Shown: piece after piece, positions 55,122 through 63,330 of the stretch
How the letters are laid out: every line of letters starts with the position of its first letter
How positions within the stretch are numbered: position 1 is the stretch's first letter
Assembly: GCA_963717385.1 (NCBI GenBank)
Contig: CAVQWE010000005.1
Coordinates: forward strand, 1-64,000
Length of the DNA: 64,000 nucleotides
Reading direction: 5' to 3'
Source: Sva-07 sp963717385
GTDB lineage: Bacteria; Actinomycetota; Acidimicrobiia; Acidimicrobiales; Ilumatobacteraceae
Notes under the pieces: model-generated
Database searches by the model: none
Told to the model about the DNA's origin: nothing
The model's input: the letters and a program-made list of their open reading frames with translations, nothing else
Position numbers and translations under genes: made by a program

Positions 55122-55307
55122 TCACCAGCTCGACTTCGTCAGACCGGGAATCTCGCCGGCGTGTGCGAGCTCTCGCAGGCACAAGCGGCAGAGGCCGAAC
55201 TTGCGATACACGGAACGGGCACGACCGCAGCGACGGCAGCGGGTGTAGCCGCGAACCTTGAACTTCGGCTTCGCGTTGGCCTTGTTGATCAGTGCTTTCT
55301 TTGCCAT
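55122..55307 (-). CDS. rpsZ: 30S ribosomal protein S14 type Z
   Basis: 61-aa zinc-binding form of S14. The ligands are Cys24, Cys27, Cys40 and Cys43 (TRCRRCGRARSVYRKFGLCR, LC). It sits between rplE and rpsH, the place of S14 in the spc operon. Confidence 0.97.
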   Translation of the reverse strand: MAKKALINKANAKPKFKVRGYTRCRRCGRARSVYRKFGLCRLCLRELAHAGEIPGLTKSSW

Positions 55308-55321
55308 GTCGTCGCCTCAGC

Positions 55322-55954
55322 TCACTTCTTCTTGCCGCCGTAGCGGGGGCCACGGTTCTTCTTCTTGCGAGGCTCGTTGTCTGCGTCGGCACCCTTCTTG
55401 AAGGGGAAGCCGAACGCATCGAGCAGTGCCTTGCCGGTGTCGTTGTCCTGGGCGGTGGTGACGATGGTGATGTCCATGCCGCGGGGATGATCGGCCTTGT
55501 CCGGGTCGATCTCGGCGAACATCGTCTGCTCGTTGAGGCCGAACGTGTAGTTGCCGTGCCCGTCCCACGAGTGGGCCGGGAGGCCGCGGAAGTCACGGAT
55601 ACGGGGGATGGCGACCGAGATCAACCGGTCGAGGAACTCCCACATCCGGTCGCCACGCAGCGTCACCTTGACGCCGATGGCCTGGCCTTCACGCAACTTG
55701 AAGTTGGCGATCGAGGTGCGGGCCTTGGTGACGATCGGCTTCTGGCCGGAGATCACGGTGAGGTCGGCAACGCAGCCCTCGATGAGCGACGGCTGGCCGG
55801 CGGCACGGCCGACGCCCATGTTGATCACGATCTTGGTGAGGCCTGGCACCTGCATGACGTTCTGGATGCCCAGATCCTCTTGCAGCTTCGCCTTGAACTC
55901 GTCGTTGTAGCGCGCCTTCAGACGCGGAATGTCGGTGGCAACTGCGGTGCTCAT
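55322..55954 (-). CDS. rplE: 50S ribosomal protein L5
   Basis: 210 aa; binds 5S rRNA and contacts S13 and P-site tRNA. VPGLTKIVINMGVGRAAGQP, RAKTSIANFKLREGQAIG-type segment and MDITIVTTAQDNDTGKALLD are conserved. It ends in a basic tail (EPRKKKNRGPRYGGKKK) longer than in E. coli. Overlaps rplX by 4 bp. Confidence 0.97.
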   Translation of the reverse strand: MSTAVATDIPRLKARYNDEFKAKLQEDLGIQNVMQVPGLTKIVINMGVGRAAGQPSLIEGCVADLTVISGQKPIVTKARTSIANFKLREGQAIGVKVTLRGDRMWEFLDRLISVAIPRIRDFRGLPAHSWDGHGNYTFGLNEQTMFAEIDPDKADHPRGMDITIVTTAQDNDTGKALLDAFGFPFKKGADADNEPRKKKNRGPRYGGKKK

Positions 55955-56259
55955 CCGATCACCTCTCCACTCGGGCGGGCGATGCGCACCTTGGTGCCAT
56001 CGTCCTGGATCTTGTAGCCGACGCGGACCGTCTTGCCCTTGTGCACCAGCATCACGTTGCTGGCGTCGAACGGCAGGTCCTTCTCGATGATGCCGCCGGC
56101 CTCGTTGGCACGACGCGGCTTCTGGTGCTTCGACGCCGTGTTGACGCCATGCACCATGATCTTGTTGGACTTCGGGAAGACAGCGGCGATTTCGCCCTGC
56201 TTGCCCTTGTCCTTGCCGGTGATCACCTCGACGGTGTCACCCTTCTTGAGTTTCATCAC
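55951..56259 (-). CDS. rplX: 50S ribosomal protein L24
   Basis: About 101-102 aa; assembly initiator of the large subunit with a KOW motif (GDTVEVITGKDKGKQGEIAA). MKLKKGD at 56256 is the likely start, the Met before it overlapping the rplN stop. Confidence 0.97.
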   Translation of the reverse strand: MMKLKKGDTVEVITGKDKGKQGEIAAVFPKSNKIMVHGVNTASKHQKPRRANEAGGIIEKDLPFDASNVMLVHKGKTVRVGYKIQDDGTKVRIARPSGEVIG

Positions 56260-56624
56260 AGCACCTCCGGTGCCAGCGACACGATGCGCATGAACTTGCG
56301 GTCGCGCAGCTCACGGCCGACCGGGCCGAAGATGCGGGTACCACGGGGTGTGAGGTCGTCCTTGATCAGTACCGCCGCGTTCTCGTCGAAGCGGATGTAG
56401 CTGCCGTCGGGACGACGCTTCTCTTTCTTGACTCGGACGACGACGCACTTGACGACTTCGCCCTTCTTGACACCGGCGCCAGGCATTGCGTCCTTGACGG
56501 TGGCGACGAAGATGTCGCCGATCGAGGCGTAGCGACGGCGAGTGCCGCCGAGCACCTTGATGCACAGCACTTCTTTGGCGCCGGAGTTGTCGGCGACACG
56601 AAGGCGGGACTCTTGCTGAATCAC
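56256..56624 (-). CDS. rplN: 50S ribosomal protein L14
   Basis: 122 aa. MIQQESRLRVADNSGAKEVL and the RPDGSYIRFDENAAVLIKDD motif define L14. Overlaps rpsQ by 4 bp and rplX by 4 bp. Confidence 0.98.
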   Translation of the reverse strand: MIQQESRLRVADNSGAKEVLCIKVLGGTRRRYASIGDIFVATVKDAMPGAGVKKGEVVKCVVVRVKKEKRRPDGSYIRFDENAAVLIKDDLTPRGTRIFGPVGRELRDRKFMRIVSLAPEVL

Positions 56625-56914
56625 TTGGCACGCTCCAGGACATCGGTGATGCGCCAGCGCTTGTTCTTGCTGAGCGGACGGGTCTCCATGACACGGACCT
56701 TGTCGCCCACGTTCACATCATTGGTTTCGTCGTGGGCGTACAACTTCTTGGTACGCAGGACGAACTTGTTGTACTTCGCGTGGCGCACACGATCGACCAC
56801 GGCCACAACGGCCGTCTTGTCCATCGCGTTCGACACGACGGTGCCTTCACGGGTCTTGCGAGCTGCACGCTCGGGAGCTTCGGTGGTTACGTCTGACATC
56901 TCGGCTTCCGTCAC
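56621..56914 (-). CDS. rpsQ: 30S ribosomal protein S17
   Basis: 97 aa. An acidic N-terminal lead of about 18 residues is followed by REGTVVSNAMDKTAVVAVVD and the OB-fold motif VGDKVRVMETRPLSKNKRWR. Overlaps rpmC and rplN by 4 bp each. Confidence 0.97.
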   Translation of the reverse strand: MTEAEMSDVTTEAPERAARKTREGTVVSNAMDKTAVVAVVDRVRHAKYNKFVLRTKKLYAHDETNDVNVGDKVRVMETRPLSKNKRWRITDVLERAK

Positions 56915-57126
56915 TGTCCGGCCTCGGCCGCAGCGATCTCGCGCTGGCGGATGAGGGTGTTGATTCGGGCAACCTGCTTGCGCACTTTGCCCATCTCGGC
57001 GGTGTTCTCGAGCTGACCGGTCGCGTTGCGGAAGCGCAGGTTCAGCGCCTCCTGCTTCGTGGCCTTGAGCTCGTCGATCAGTTCGCCGAGGCTGAGGTCG
57101 GCGAGGTCACTGTTGTTCTTCGCCAT
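56911..57126 (-). CDS. rpmC: 50S ribosomal protein L29
   Basis: 71-aa helical hairpin near the peptide exit tunnel: LSLGELIDELKATKQEALNL, RFRNATGQLENTAEMGKVRK, QVARINTLIRQREIAA. Shares one base with the rplP stop. Confidence 0.97.
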   Translation of the reverse strand: MAKNNSDLADLSLGELIDELKATKQEALNLRFRNATGQLENTAEMGKVRKQVARINTLIRQREIAAAEAGQ

Positions 57127-57542
57127 CAGATCTCCTCCTCACGAGTGATGATCCGTGCCTTGATCGGCAGCTTCTGGATCGCCTTTTCGAGGGCGGCCCT
57201 GGCCATTGCCTCATCGGGATACGACAACTCGAACATGGTGCGTCCGGGCCTGACGACGGCCACCCAGAACTCGGGGTTGCCCTTGCCGGAACCCATGCGG
57301 GTCTCGGCCGGCTTCTTCGTGACCGGCTTGTCCGGGAACACGTTGATCCACACCTTGCCACCGCGCTTGATCGAGCGGGTCATGGCGATACGGGCGGCTT
57401 CGATCTGTCGGGCGGTGATCCAACCCGGCTCGAGCGCCTGGATTCCGTACTCACCGAAGTGCAGGCCGGAGCCGCCCTTGGTGAGGCCCTTGGTGCGGCC
57501 GCGATGGTGTTTGCGATGGGCGACCTTGCGAGGCATCAGCAT
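57126..57542 (-). CDS. rplP: 50S ribosomal protein L16
   Basis: 138 aa from the ATG at 57542 (MLMPRKVAHRKHHRGRTKGL); in-frame sequence upstream belongs to rpsC read in another frame. GSGKGNPEFWVAVVRPGRTM and LEPGWITARQIEAARIAMTR mark the A-site-facing fold. Confidence 0.97.
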   Translation of the reverse strand: MLMPRKVAHRKHHRGRTKGLTKGGSGLHFGEYGIQALEPGWITARQIEAARIAMTRSIKRGGKVWINVFPDKPVTKKPAETRMGSGKGNPEFWVAVVRPGRTMFELSYPDEAMARAALEKAIQKLPIKARIITREEEI

Positions 57543-57555
57543 GGTTCGGTCCCTT

Positions 57556-58437
57556 TCAGTCCTCGCCGCGCAACCGCGGCGTCTCGTGGCCCTCGCCCTG
57601 CGCGGTGCGCTTGGCGATTGCCTCTTCTTCGTCGAGCAGCTTCTCGAGCTCGGGATCTGCCTCACGGACGAGCGGCTGGGTCTCGGGCGCTGGCGCCACG
57701 TCGCGGGGTCCACCCGACGACACGACCTTGCGCGGTCCACCCTGGCCGGACGTCTCGCCGACAGCCATGGCTGCCTCGCGGGCGATCTTGTCCTCGTTGA
57801 GCTTCTTGTACGGGAGGATGTCTCCCTTGTAGATCCACACCTTGACGCCGACACGACCGCTGGTCGTCTTGGCTTCGCGCATGCCGTAGTCGATGTCGGC
57901 ACGAAGCGTGTGCAGCGGCACCCGACCTTCGCGGTACCACTCGGTGCGGCTCATCTCGGCGCCGCCGAGACGACCCGAACACTGCACCCGGATACCGAGG
58001 GCGCCGGCACGCTGTGCGTTCTGCACGGCACGCTTCATCGCACGACGGAATGCGATGCGGTTGACGAGCTGGTCGGCCACACCCTGAGCGATCAGCGCAG
58101 CGTCGAGTTCGGGATTCTTGATCTCGACGATGTTGAGCTGGATCTTCGGGTTGCCGGTGATCTTGGTGATCAGCTGACGGAGTTCGTCGGCCTGGGCACC
58201 ACGACGACCGATGACGATGCCCGGACGTGCGGTGTGCACGTCGACGCGGAGCTTGTCACGGGTGCGCTCGACCTCGATGCGGCTGATCGCCGCCGACTCG
58301 AGACGCGTCATGATCTCCTGGCGGATCGTCCAGTCCTCGGTGAGGTACTCCTTGTAGTCGCGCTCGGAGAACCAACGCGACTTCCAGTCGGTGGTCACTC
58401 CCAGACGGAAGCCGTACGGATTGATCTTCTGACCCAT
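57556..58437 (-). CDS. rpsC: 30S ribosomal protein S3 with long charged C-terminus
   Basis: 293 aa against 233 in E. coli. KH domain (HTARPGIVIGRRGAQADELR) and GVKVWIYKGDILPYKKLNED are standard. The last 60-70 residues are a charged tail rich in Pro, Glu and Arg (READPELEKLLDEEEAIAKR). Shares one base with rplV. Confidence 0.97.
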   Translation of the reverse strand: MGQKINPYGFRLGVTTDWKSRWFSERDYKEYLTEDWTIRQEIMTRLESAAISRIEVERTRDKLRVDVHTARPGIVIGRRGAQADELRQLITKITGNPKIQLNIVEIKNPELDAALIAQGVADQLVNRIAFRRAMKRAVQNAQRAGALGIRVQCSGRLGGAEMSRTEWYREGRVPLHTLRADIDYGMREAKTTSGRVGVKVWIYKGDILPYKKLNEDKIAREAAMAVGETSGQGGPRKVVSSGGPRDVAPAPETQPLVREADPELEKLLDEEEAIAKRTAQGEGHETPRLRGED

Positions 58438-59114
58438 TACTTGGTCTCCTCTTCGCCGGCTTCGGCGTCGTCTTCGTTCTCGCTGGACGCCTCGTCGGCG
58501 GCGACCTCTTCGGTGGTGTCAGACACCTCGTCGGTTGCGTCGTCGGCGATCTCGGCGTCGACGATTTCCTCGTCGGCCTCGATGGCGTCGATGGCTTCTT
58601 CGGCGCCTGCGGCTTGCTGGCGGCTGCGCTCGACACGCTGGCGACGGCTGGCGCTGCTGCTCTGCGGGCGGCCGCGGCCGGTGGTGCCACCGGCACGCTC
58701 CTGGCGAGCGGTGATGATGGCAATGCGCTCATCGCTCATGCGAGCAACGATCACCGTGATGTGACAGCTGCGCTTGTTGATGCGAGTGGCACGGCCACGG
58801 GCACGAGGGCGGAATCGACGAAGCGTCGGGCCCTCATCAGCGAAGCAGGCAATGACGTACAGCTCGTCGGCGTCCTGGTCGTCGTTGTTGACGGCGTTGG
58901 CAACGGCGCTGGCGAGCACCTTGCGGACGTCACGAGCGATGTGGCGATCGGTGAACTGCAACACCTCGTCGGCGCTGCGGACATCGAGGCCGCGGATCAG
59001 GTCGAGCACGGCGCGAGCCTTCGAGGCAGACGACCGCACGTACTTGGCGGTGGCCTTGGTGCCCGAGCGCTCGCCGGCGACGAACGACTTCTCGTTCAAC
59101 TTCGGTCCGGTCAT
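58437..59114 (-). CDS. rplV: 50S ribosomal protein L22 with long acidic tail
   Basis: 225 aa, about twice the usual 110-130. Residues about 15-130 are the L22 fold (TAKYVRSSASKARAVLDLIR, FRPRARGRATRINKRSCHIT) whose loop lines the exit tunnel. Then come about 30 Arg/Gln/Ser-rich residues (GRGRPQSSSASRRQRVERSR) and about 60 very acidic ones (EEIVDAEIADDATDEVSDTT and onward). The tail is unlike anything in E. coli L22 and would extend from the ribosome surface. Confidence 0.95.
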   Translation of the reverse strand: MTGPKLNEKSFVAGERSGTKATAKYVRSSASKARAVLDLIRGLDVRSADEVLQFTDRHIARDVRKVLASAVANAVNNDDQDADELYVIACFADEGPTLRRFRPRARGRATRINKRSCHITVIVARMSDERIAIITARQERAGGTTGRGRPQSSSASRRQRVERSRQQAAGAEEAIDAIEADEEIVDAEIADDATDEVSDTTEEVAADEASSENEDDAEAGEEETK

Positions 59115-59398
59115 CAGCGGCGGCCCTTCGTGTTGCGCTCCATGCCGGCGTGGAACTTGAACGTACGGCTGGGGCTGAATTCGCCGAGCTTGTGGCCGAC
59201 CATCGACTCGGTGACGTACACCGGGACGTGCTTGCGACCGTCGTGGACGGCGATCGTGTGGCCGACCATGTCGGGGATGATGGTGGAGCGACGCGACCAG
59301 GTCTTGATGACCTTGCGTTCGCCGGCAGCGTTCTGAGTGTCGATCTTCTTGAGAAGATGATCGTCCACGAACGGGCCTTTTTTGAGACTGCGAGACAT
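59114..59398 (-). CDS. rpsS: 30S ribosomal protein S19
   Basis: 94 aa. SRSLKKGPFVDDHLLKKID, then TWSRRSTIIPDMVGHTIAVH and HKLGEFSPSRTFKFHAG, complete. Binds the small-subunit head next to S13. Confidence 0.98.
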   Translation of the reverse strand: MSRSLKKGPFVDDHLLKKIDTQNAAGERKVIKTWSRRSTIIPDMVGHTIAVHDGRKHVPVYVTESMVGHKLGEFSPSRTFKFHAGMERNTKGRR

Positions 59399-59421
59399 GC
59401 GGGGTTACCTTCCTTGCCGCG

Positions 59422-60258
59422 TCAGCGGCGACCCTTACCTGAACGGCGACGACGGATGATCAGCTTCTGGCTGGCCTTCTTCTTGTTGCGAGTGCGGCCT
59501 TCGGGCTTGCCCCACGGCGACACGGCGGGACGACCACCGGAGGTGCGGCCTTCGCCACCACCGAGGGGGTGGTCGACCGGGTTCATCGCGACACCACGGG
59601 TCTGGGGCTTCTTGCCCTTCCAGCGGTTGCGTCCGGCCTTGCCGATCTTGACCAGTTCGTGCTGGCTGTTGCCGACCTCGCCAACCGTGGCTCGGCAGTC
59701 GATCATCACACGGCGCATCTCGGTGGAGGGCATACGCAGCGTGGCGTAGTCGCCTTCCTTGGCGACCAGCTGGACGGCGATACCGGCCGAACGGCCGATC
59801 TTGCCGCCCTGGCCGGGGCGCAGTTCGACGTTGTGGACGGTGGTGCCGACCGGGATGAAGCGCAGCGGCATGGCGTTGCCCGGCTTGATGTCGGCACCCT
59901 GGCCGCTCAGGACGGTGTCGCCGACGTTGAGTCCACGAGGCGCCAGGATGTAGGCCTTGACGCCGTCGTTGTAGTGGAGCAGCGCGATGCGACAGGTGCG
60001 GTTCGGGTCGTACTCGATGGCGGCGACCTTGGCGGTCACACCGTCTTTGACGCGCTTGAAGTCGATGATGCGGTACTGCTGCTTGTGACCGCCGCCGCGA
60101 TGACGGGACGTCTTGCGGCCGTAGCTGTTGCGACCACCGGTCTTGCTCTTCTTGACGAGGAGGCTCTTCTCCGGCGTGGTCTTGGTGATCTCGCTGAAGT
60201 CGGAGCTCGTCTGGAAGCGACGGCCGGGGCTGGTGGGCTTGCGTGAACGGATAGCCAT
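59422..60258 (-). CDS. rplB: 50S ribosomal protein L2
   Basis: 278 aa from MAIRSRKPTSPGRRFQTSSD at 60258. The RNA-binding core and the peptidyl-transferase-associated GVAMNPVDHPLGGGEGRT motif with its conserved His are intact. 7 bp after rplW. Confidence 0.98.
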   Translation of the reverse strand: MAIRSRKPTSPGRRFQTSSDFSEITKTTPEKSLLVKKSKTGGRNSYGRKTSRHRGGGHKQQYRIIDFKRVKDGVTAKVAAIEYDPNRTCRIALLHYNDGVKAYILAPRGLNVGDTVLSGQGADIKPGNAMPLRFIPVGTTVHNVELRPGQGGKIGRSAGIAVQLVAKEGDYATLRMPSTEMRRVMIDCRATVGEVGNSQHELVKIGKAGRNRWKGKKPQTRGVAMNPVDHPLGGGEGRTSGGRPAVSPWGKPEGRTRNKKKASQKLIIRRRRSGKGRR

Positions 60259-60265
60259 GATGCGC

Positions 60266-60553
60266 TCAGTTCTCGAACAGCGGGATTTCCCCGGCTGCCA
60301 GGGTGACGATGGCCCGCTTGGTGTCGGGACGCTGACCGATTCGGTTGGTACCACGGGTGCGCTTGCGCTTGCCGGGCCGGTTGAGGGTGTTGACCTTGAG
60401 CACCTCGACACCCCAGATCGCCTCGACGGCGTCGCGGATCTCGGGCTTGGAGGCCTTGGTGCTGACCTTGAAGGTGTACACGCCCTGCTCGATGAGGTCG
60501 TAGCTCTTCTCGGACACGACCGGAGCGATGATGATGTCGCGGGGATCCTTCAT
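60266..60553 (-). CDS. rplW: 50S ribosomal protein L23
   Basis: 95 aa from the ATG at 60553 (MKDPRDIIIAPVVSEKSYDL). VLKVNTLNRPGKRKRTRG is the rRNA-binding loop. L23 surrounds the exit tunnel and docks trigger factor and SRP. TGATG-type overlap with the end of rplD. Confidence 0.97.
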   Translation of the reverse strand: MKDPRDIIIAPVVSEKSYDLIEQGVYTFKVSTKASKPEIRDAVEAIWGVEVLKVNTLNRPGKRKRTRGTNRIGQRPDTKRAIVTLAAGEIPLFEN

Positions 60554-61209
60554 CACGAAGCCGCTTTCTCGGTGGTTGCCTCGGCCGAAGCCTCGACGGG
60601 GGCGTTGGCGGGCAGGACATCTTTGGTGAAGATGACCCACTCGTTGCAGAGCACGTCGTAGGCGTTCAGTTCGCCCGGACCGATGATCTGCACCTTGGGC
60701 AGGTTGCGGAAGCTGAGCGCTGCGGCTGCGTCGTCACGACCGACGACCACCAGGGCGGTGCCGGTGATGCCGAGTGCGTCGAGCGCTGCCTTGGCGTTCT
60801 TGGTCTTCGGGGACTCGAAGCCCCACGACTCGACCACGACGACCTTGCCTTCGTTGGCACGGTCGGACAGCGCTGAGCGCAGTGCAGCCTTCACCATCTT
60901 CTTGGGGGTCTTCTGGTCGTACTTGCGGGGCTTCGGGCCGAGGGCCACGCCACCACCGACGAAGTGCGGTGCACGGATCGAGCCCTGGCGGGCGTTACCG
61001 GTGCCCTTCTGGGCGTACGGCTTGCGGCCACCACCGGACACGTCCGAGCGGGTCTTGGTGCTCTGGGTGCCGGAGCGGCGGGCGGCGAGCTGGGCGGTGA
61101 CGACCTGGTGCATCAACGACACGTTCGGTGTGACACCGAAGACGTCATCGTCGAGTTCGATCGTTCCGCTGTCCTTGCCGGCCGCGGTCTTGAGGGTGAG
61201 ATCGGCCAT
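60553..61209 (-). CDS. rplD: 50S ribosomal protein L4
   Basis: 218 aa from MADLTLKTAAGKDSGTIELD at 61209. The tunnel loop (GGGRKPYAQKGTGNARQGSI, RAPHFVGGGVALGPKPRKY) is standard. Starts 1 bp from the rplC stop. Confidence 0.97.
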   Translation of the reverse strand: MADLTLKTAAGKDSGTIELDDDVFGVTPNVSLMHQVVTAQLAARRSGTQSTKTRSDVSGGGRKPYAQKGTGNARQGSIRAPHFVGGGVALGPKPRKYDQKTPKKMVKAALRSALSDRANEGKVVVVESWGFESPKTKNAKAALDALGITGTALVVVGRDDAAAALSFRNLPKVQIIGPGELNAYDVLCNEWVIFTKDVLPANAPVEASAEATTEKAAS

Positions 61210-61210
61210 G

Positions 61211-61858
61211 TCAGCCTGCCTTTCCTGCGAACTTGACGGCGTTGCGCACGAGGACGACACCACCGGCCGGGCCGGGGACCGAGCCCTTGATCAGCAGCAG
61301 GTTGCGCTCGGGGTCGGAAGAAACGACCTCGAGGTTCTGCGTGGTGACCTGCTCGTGACCCATGTGGCCCGCCATGCGCTGGCCCTTGAACACGCGTGCC
61401 GGGAAGGCACACGAGCCGATGGCGCCAGGCTTGCGATGGCTCTTGTTGTTACCGTGCGATGCGGGCTGGCCCTTGAAGTTGTGCCGCTTCATGACACCGG
61501 CGAAGCCCTTGCCTCGGCTGGTGGCAGTGACGTCGACCTTGGTGCCCGCAGCGATCTGCTCGACGGTCAGCTCCTGGCCGACCTCGAAGCCGTCGACAGA
61601 GTCGAGGCGCAGTTCGATGAGGCGCTTGCCCGGGGCGACGCCGGCCTTGGCGAAGTGACCAGCCTTGGGCTGGCTCAGCTTCTTGGCGTCGCGGTGACCG
61701 TAGGTCACCTGCAGCGCCGTGTAGCCGTTGCGTTCGTTGGTCATGATCTGCACGATGCGCATCGGTTCGACACGAAGCACGGTCACGGGAACGACTTTGT
61801 CGTCGACCCACGTCTGTGTCATGCCGACCTTCTCGCCGACGATCGATTGTTGTGCCAT
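61211..61858 (-). CDS. rplC: 50S ribosomal protein L3
   Basis: 215 aa from MAQQSIVGEKVGMTQTWVDD at 61858. The loop near the peptidyl-transferase centre (GQPASHGNNKSHRKPGAIGS) and RVFKGQRMAGHMG are conserved. It is the first gene of the S10-type operon here; rpsJ, usually directly upstream, is not in the window, and a long structured leader precedes it. Confidence 0.98.
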   Translation of the reverse strand: MAQQSIVGEKVGMTQTWVDDKVVPVTVLRVEPMRIVQIMTNERNGYTALQVTYGHRDAKKLSQPKAGHFAKAGVAPGKRLIELRLDSVDGFEVGQELTVEQIAAGTKVDVTATSRGKGFAGVMKRHNFKGQPASHGNNKSHRKPGAIGSCAFPARVFKGQRMAGHMGHEQVTTQNLEVVSSDPERNLLLIKGSVPGPAGGVVLVRNAVKFAGKAG

Positions 61859-62066
61859 GGCGGCAGGTCCTTTTCGTTGTCCAAGCCCTCGGGGGGCTCT
61901 CCACGCAAATGCTCCGCCGCTAGCCGTTCCCGGAACAGGTTCGGACGAGCGTGCGGAGCACGAGATCTTGTTGTTGCTGAGCGGTTCCGGTCCCGGACAA
62001 TGCGGGCGGCCTACACAGACATCGATTGCTGAATGTTTTGGTGATCGAAATGCCTCTCGATCACGG
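61859..62066 (-). promoter_or_regulatory. Long structured 5' leader of the S10 operon
   Basis: About 208 nt between the candidate start and rplC. It contains an 8-bp perfect stem (TGCTCCGC at 61910-61917 with GCGGAGCA at 61953-61960) enclosing a GTTCCCGGAAC palindrome (61926-61936), and a second hairpin AGCCC-TCGGG-GGGCT at 61884-61898 just before the ribosome-binding region (AAAGGAC). This could be an autogenous control element; it does not match any leader I know. Confidence 0.5.
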
Positions 62067-62073
62067 CCATGCA

Positions 62074-62102
62074 ATGCTATGGGCGCCGGTGCGGGCTTCC
62101 AA
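62074..62102 (-). promoter_or_regulatory. Candidate promoter of the S10 operon
   Basis: On the minus strand TTGGAA (62097-62102), 17 bp, TAGCAT (62074-62079). It has the same form as the candidate promoters of infA and rplM. Confidence 0.58.
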
Positions 62103-62217
62103 CACGCGTCCATCTCGTTTCGCGCGGCGCGCTGACGGCTCGTCCGATGGCGTGTCGTCCACGACGGAGCCCCGCGCCAGAGCCCCGCTCCACCATGCGG
62201 TCTGGTAGCATGTTTTC

Positions 62218-63303
62218 GTGCAGTTTGATGATACGCCTTTCCCTCATCAGGGCCCGTTGGCGCCAGATCAGGTGGGTGGTCGTTCGGAGTTGATCGCCGA
62301 CCTGATCGAACGGATCACGGCTCGGCGCATGACAGCGCTGCTCGGCCCGCGTCGATTCGGCAAGACCAGCGTGCTCGGCGCCGTCGCAGCGCGCCTCGAG
62401 GAGGCCGGCACCTCGGTGATTCGGCTCGACCTCTACGAGACCCGCTCGAGCGCCGACCTCGTGGTACGCCTCGATCGAGCACTTGCCGCCAGCAAGGGTC
62501 GCGTCGGCTCACGACTCGCATCGCTGGCGGTCGGCAGTTCGATCAACCTCGGCGTGTTGAAGCTGGAGTTCGCGAGGCCACCAGCGCAGCGGCCCGATGC
62601 CGACGCGTCGCTCGACCTGCTCCTCGAGCTCCTGGTCGAAGCGGCAGCGGAGGAACCGACGCTGTTGGTCCTCGACGAGTTCACCGGCATCAACGGCGTC
62701 ACCGGCGCAGCAGGGTTGCTGCGCACCAAGCTGCAGCACCACGTCCAGGAGATCGGGGTGTTGTTCGCCGGGTCGGAACCCTCTGCGATGGCGGCGATGT
62801 TCACCGACCAGTCCCAGCCGTTCTACGCACAGGCCGACATCATCGAGATCCAACCGTTCACCCTGGCCGAACTCGCCGACATCGTCGACGACGGATTCAC
62901 TCGGACGGATCGACGCAGCGACGGCCTGCCCGGACTCGTGCATCACACGACCGGCGGCCACCCCTACCGAGCGATGCAACTCGCCGACGCGGCGTGGTTG
63001 CGCACCGCACCAGGCGGCTCCGGCGAGGCAGCGTGGGCCGATGCGCGCCAGGCGGTGCGACGCAGCATCGCGCCGGGCATCGAGGTGCTCTTCAGCACAT
63101 TCAGCCACGCCGAACAGGTGGTCCTGCGCGCTCTCGCGACCGGTCGACCGCTCTTCGGCGGCACCTTGGAGCTGTTCGGGGCATCCTCGGGCGCCGTGCA
63201 GTCCGCCCGCGACCGGCTCATCGGCAACGGCACGGTGACCCGCGACCTCGCGATCGTCGACCCGCTGCTGGCCGACTGGATCCGCACCACGCTGCCCTTG
63301 TGA
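62218..63303 (+). CDS. Archaeal-type AAA ATPase (PF01637-like), probably leaderless
   Basis: 361 aa starting with GTG at 62218. A -10-like TAGCAT ends six bases before the GTG, so the mRNA is probably leaderless. Walker A LLGPRRFGKTSVLGAV, Walker B LLVLDEFTGINGV and the later VLFAGSEPSAMAAMF strand place it in the STAND-like archaeal ATPase group, with a C-terminal winged-helix-like region (FSTFSHAEQVVLRALATGRP). Such proteins are often paired with DUF234/nuclease domains, but none is fused here. Divergent from the ribosomal S10 operon. Confidence 0.82.
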   Translation: MQFDDTPFPHQGPLAPDQVGGRSELIADLIERITARRMTALLGPRRFGKTSVLGAVAARLEEAGTSVIRLDLYETRSSADLVVRLDRALAASKGRVGSRLASLAVGSSINLGVLKLEFARPPAQRPDADASLDLLLELLVEAAAEEPTLLVLDEFTGINGVTGAAGLLRTKLQHHVQEIGVLFAGSEPSAMAAMFTDQSQPFYAQADIIEIQPFTLAELADIVDDGFTRTDRRSDGLPGLVHHTTGGHPYRAMQLADAAWLRTAPGGSGEAAWADARQAVRRSIAPGIEVLFSTFSHAEQVVLRALATGRPLFGGTLELFGASSGAVQSARDRLIGNGTVTRDLAIVDPLLADWIRTTLPL

Positions 63304-63330
63304 TCGGCGCCGTGTGGGTCCGGTGCAACG

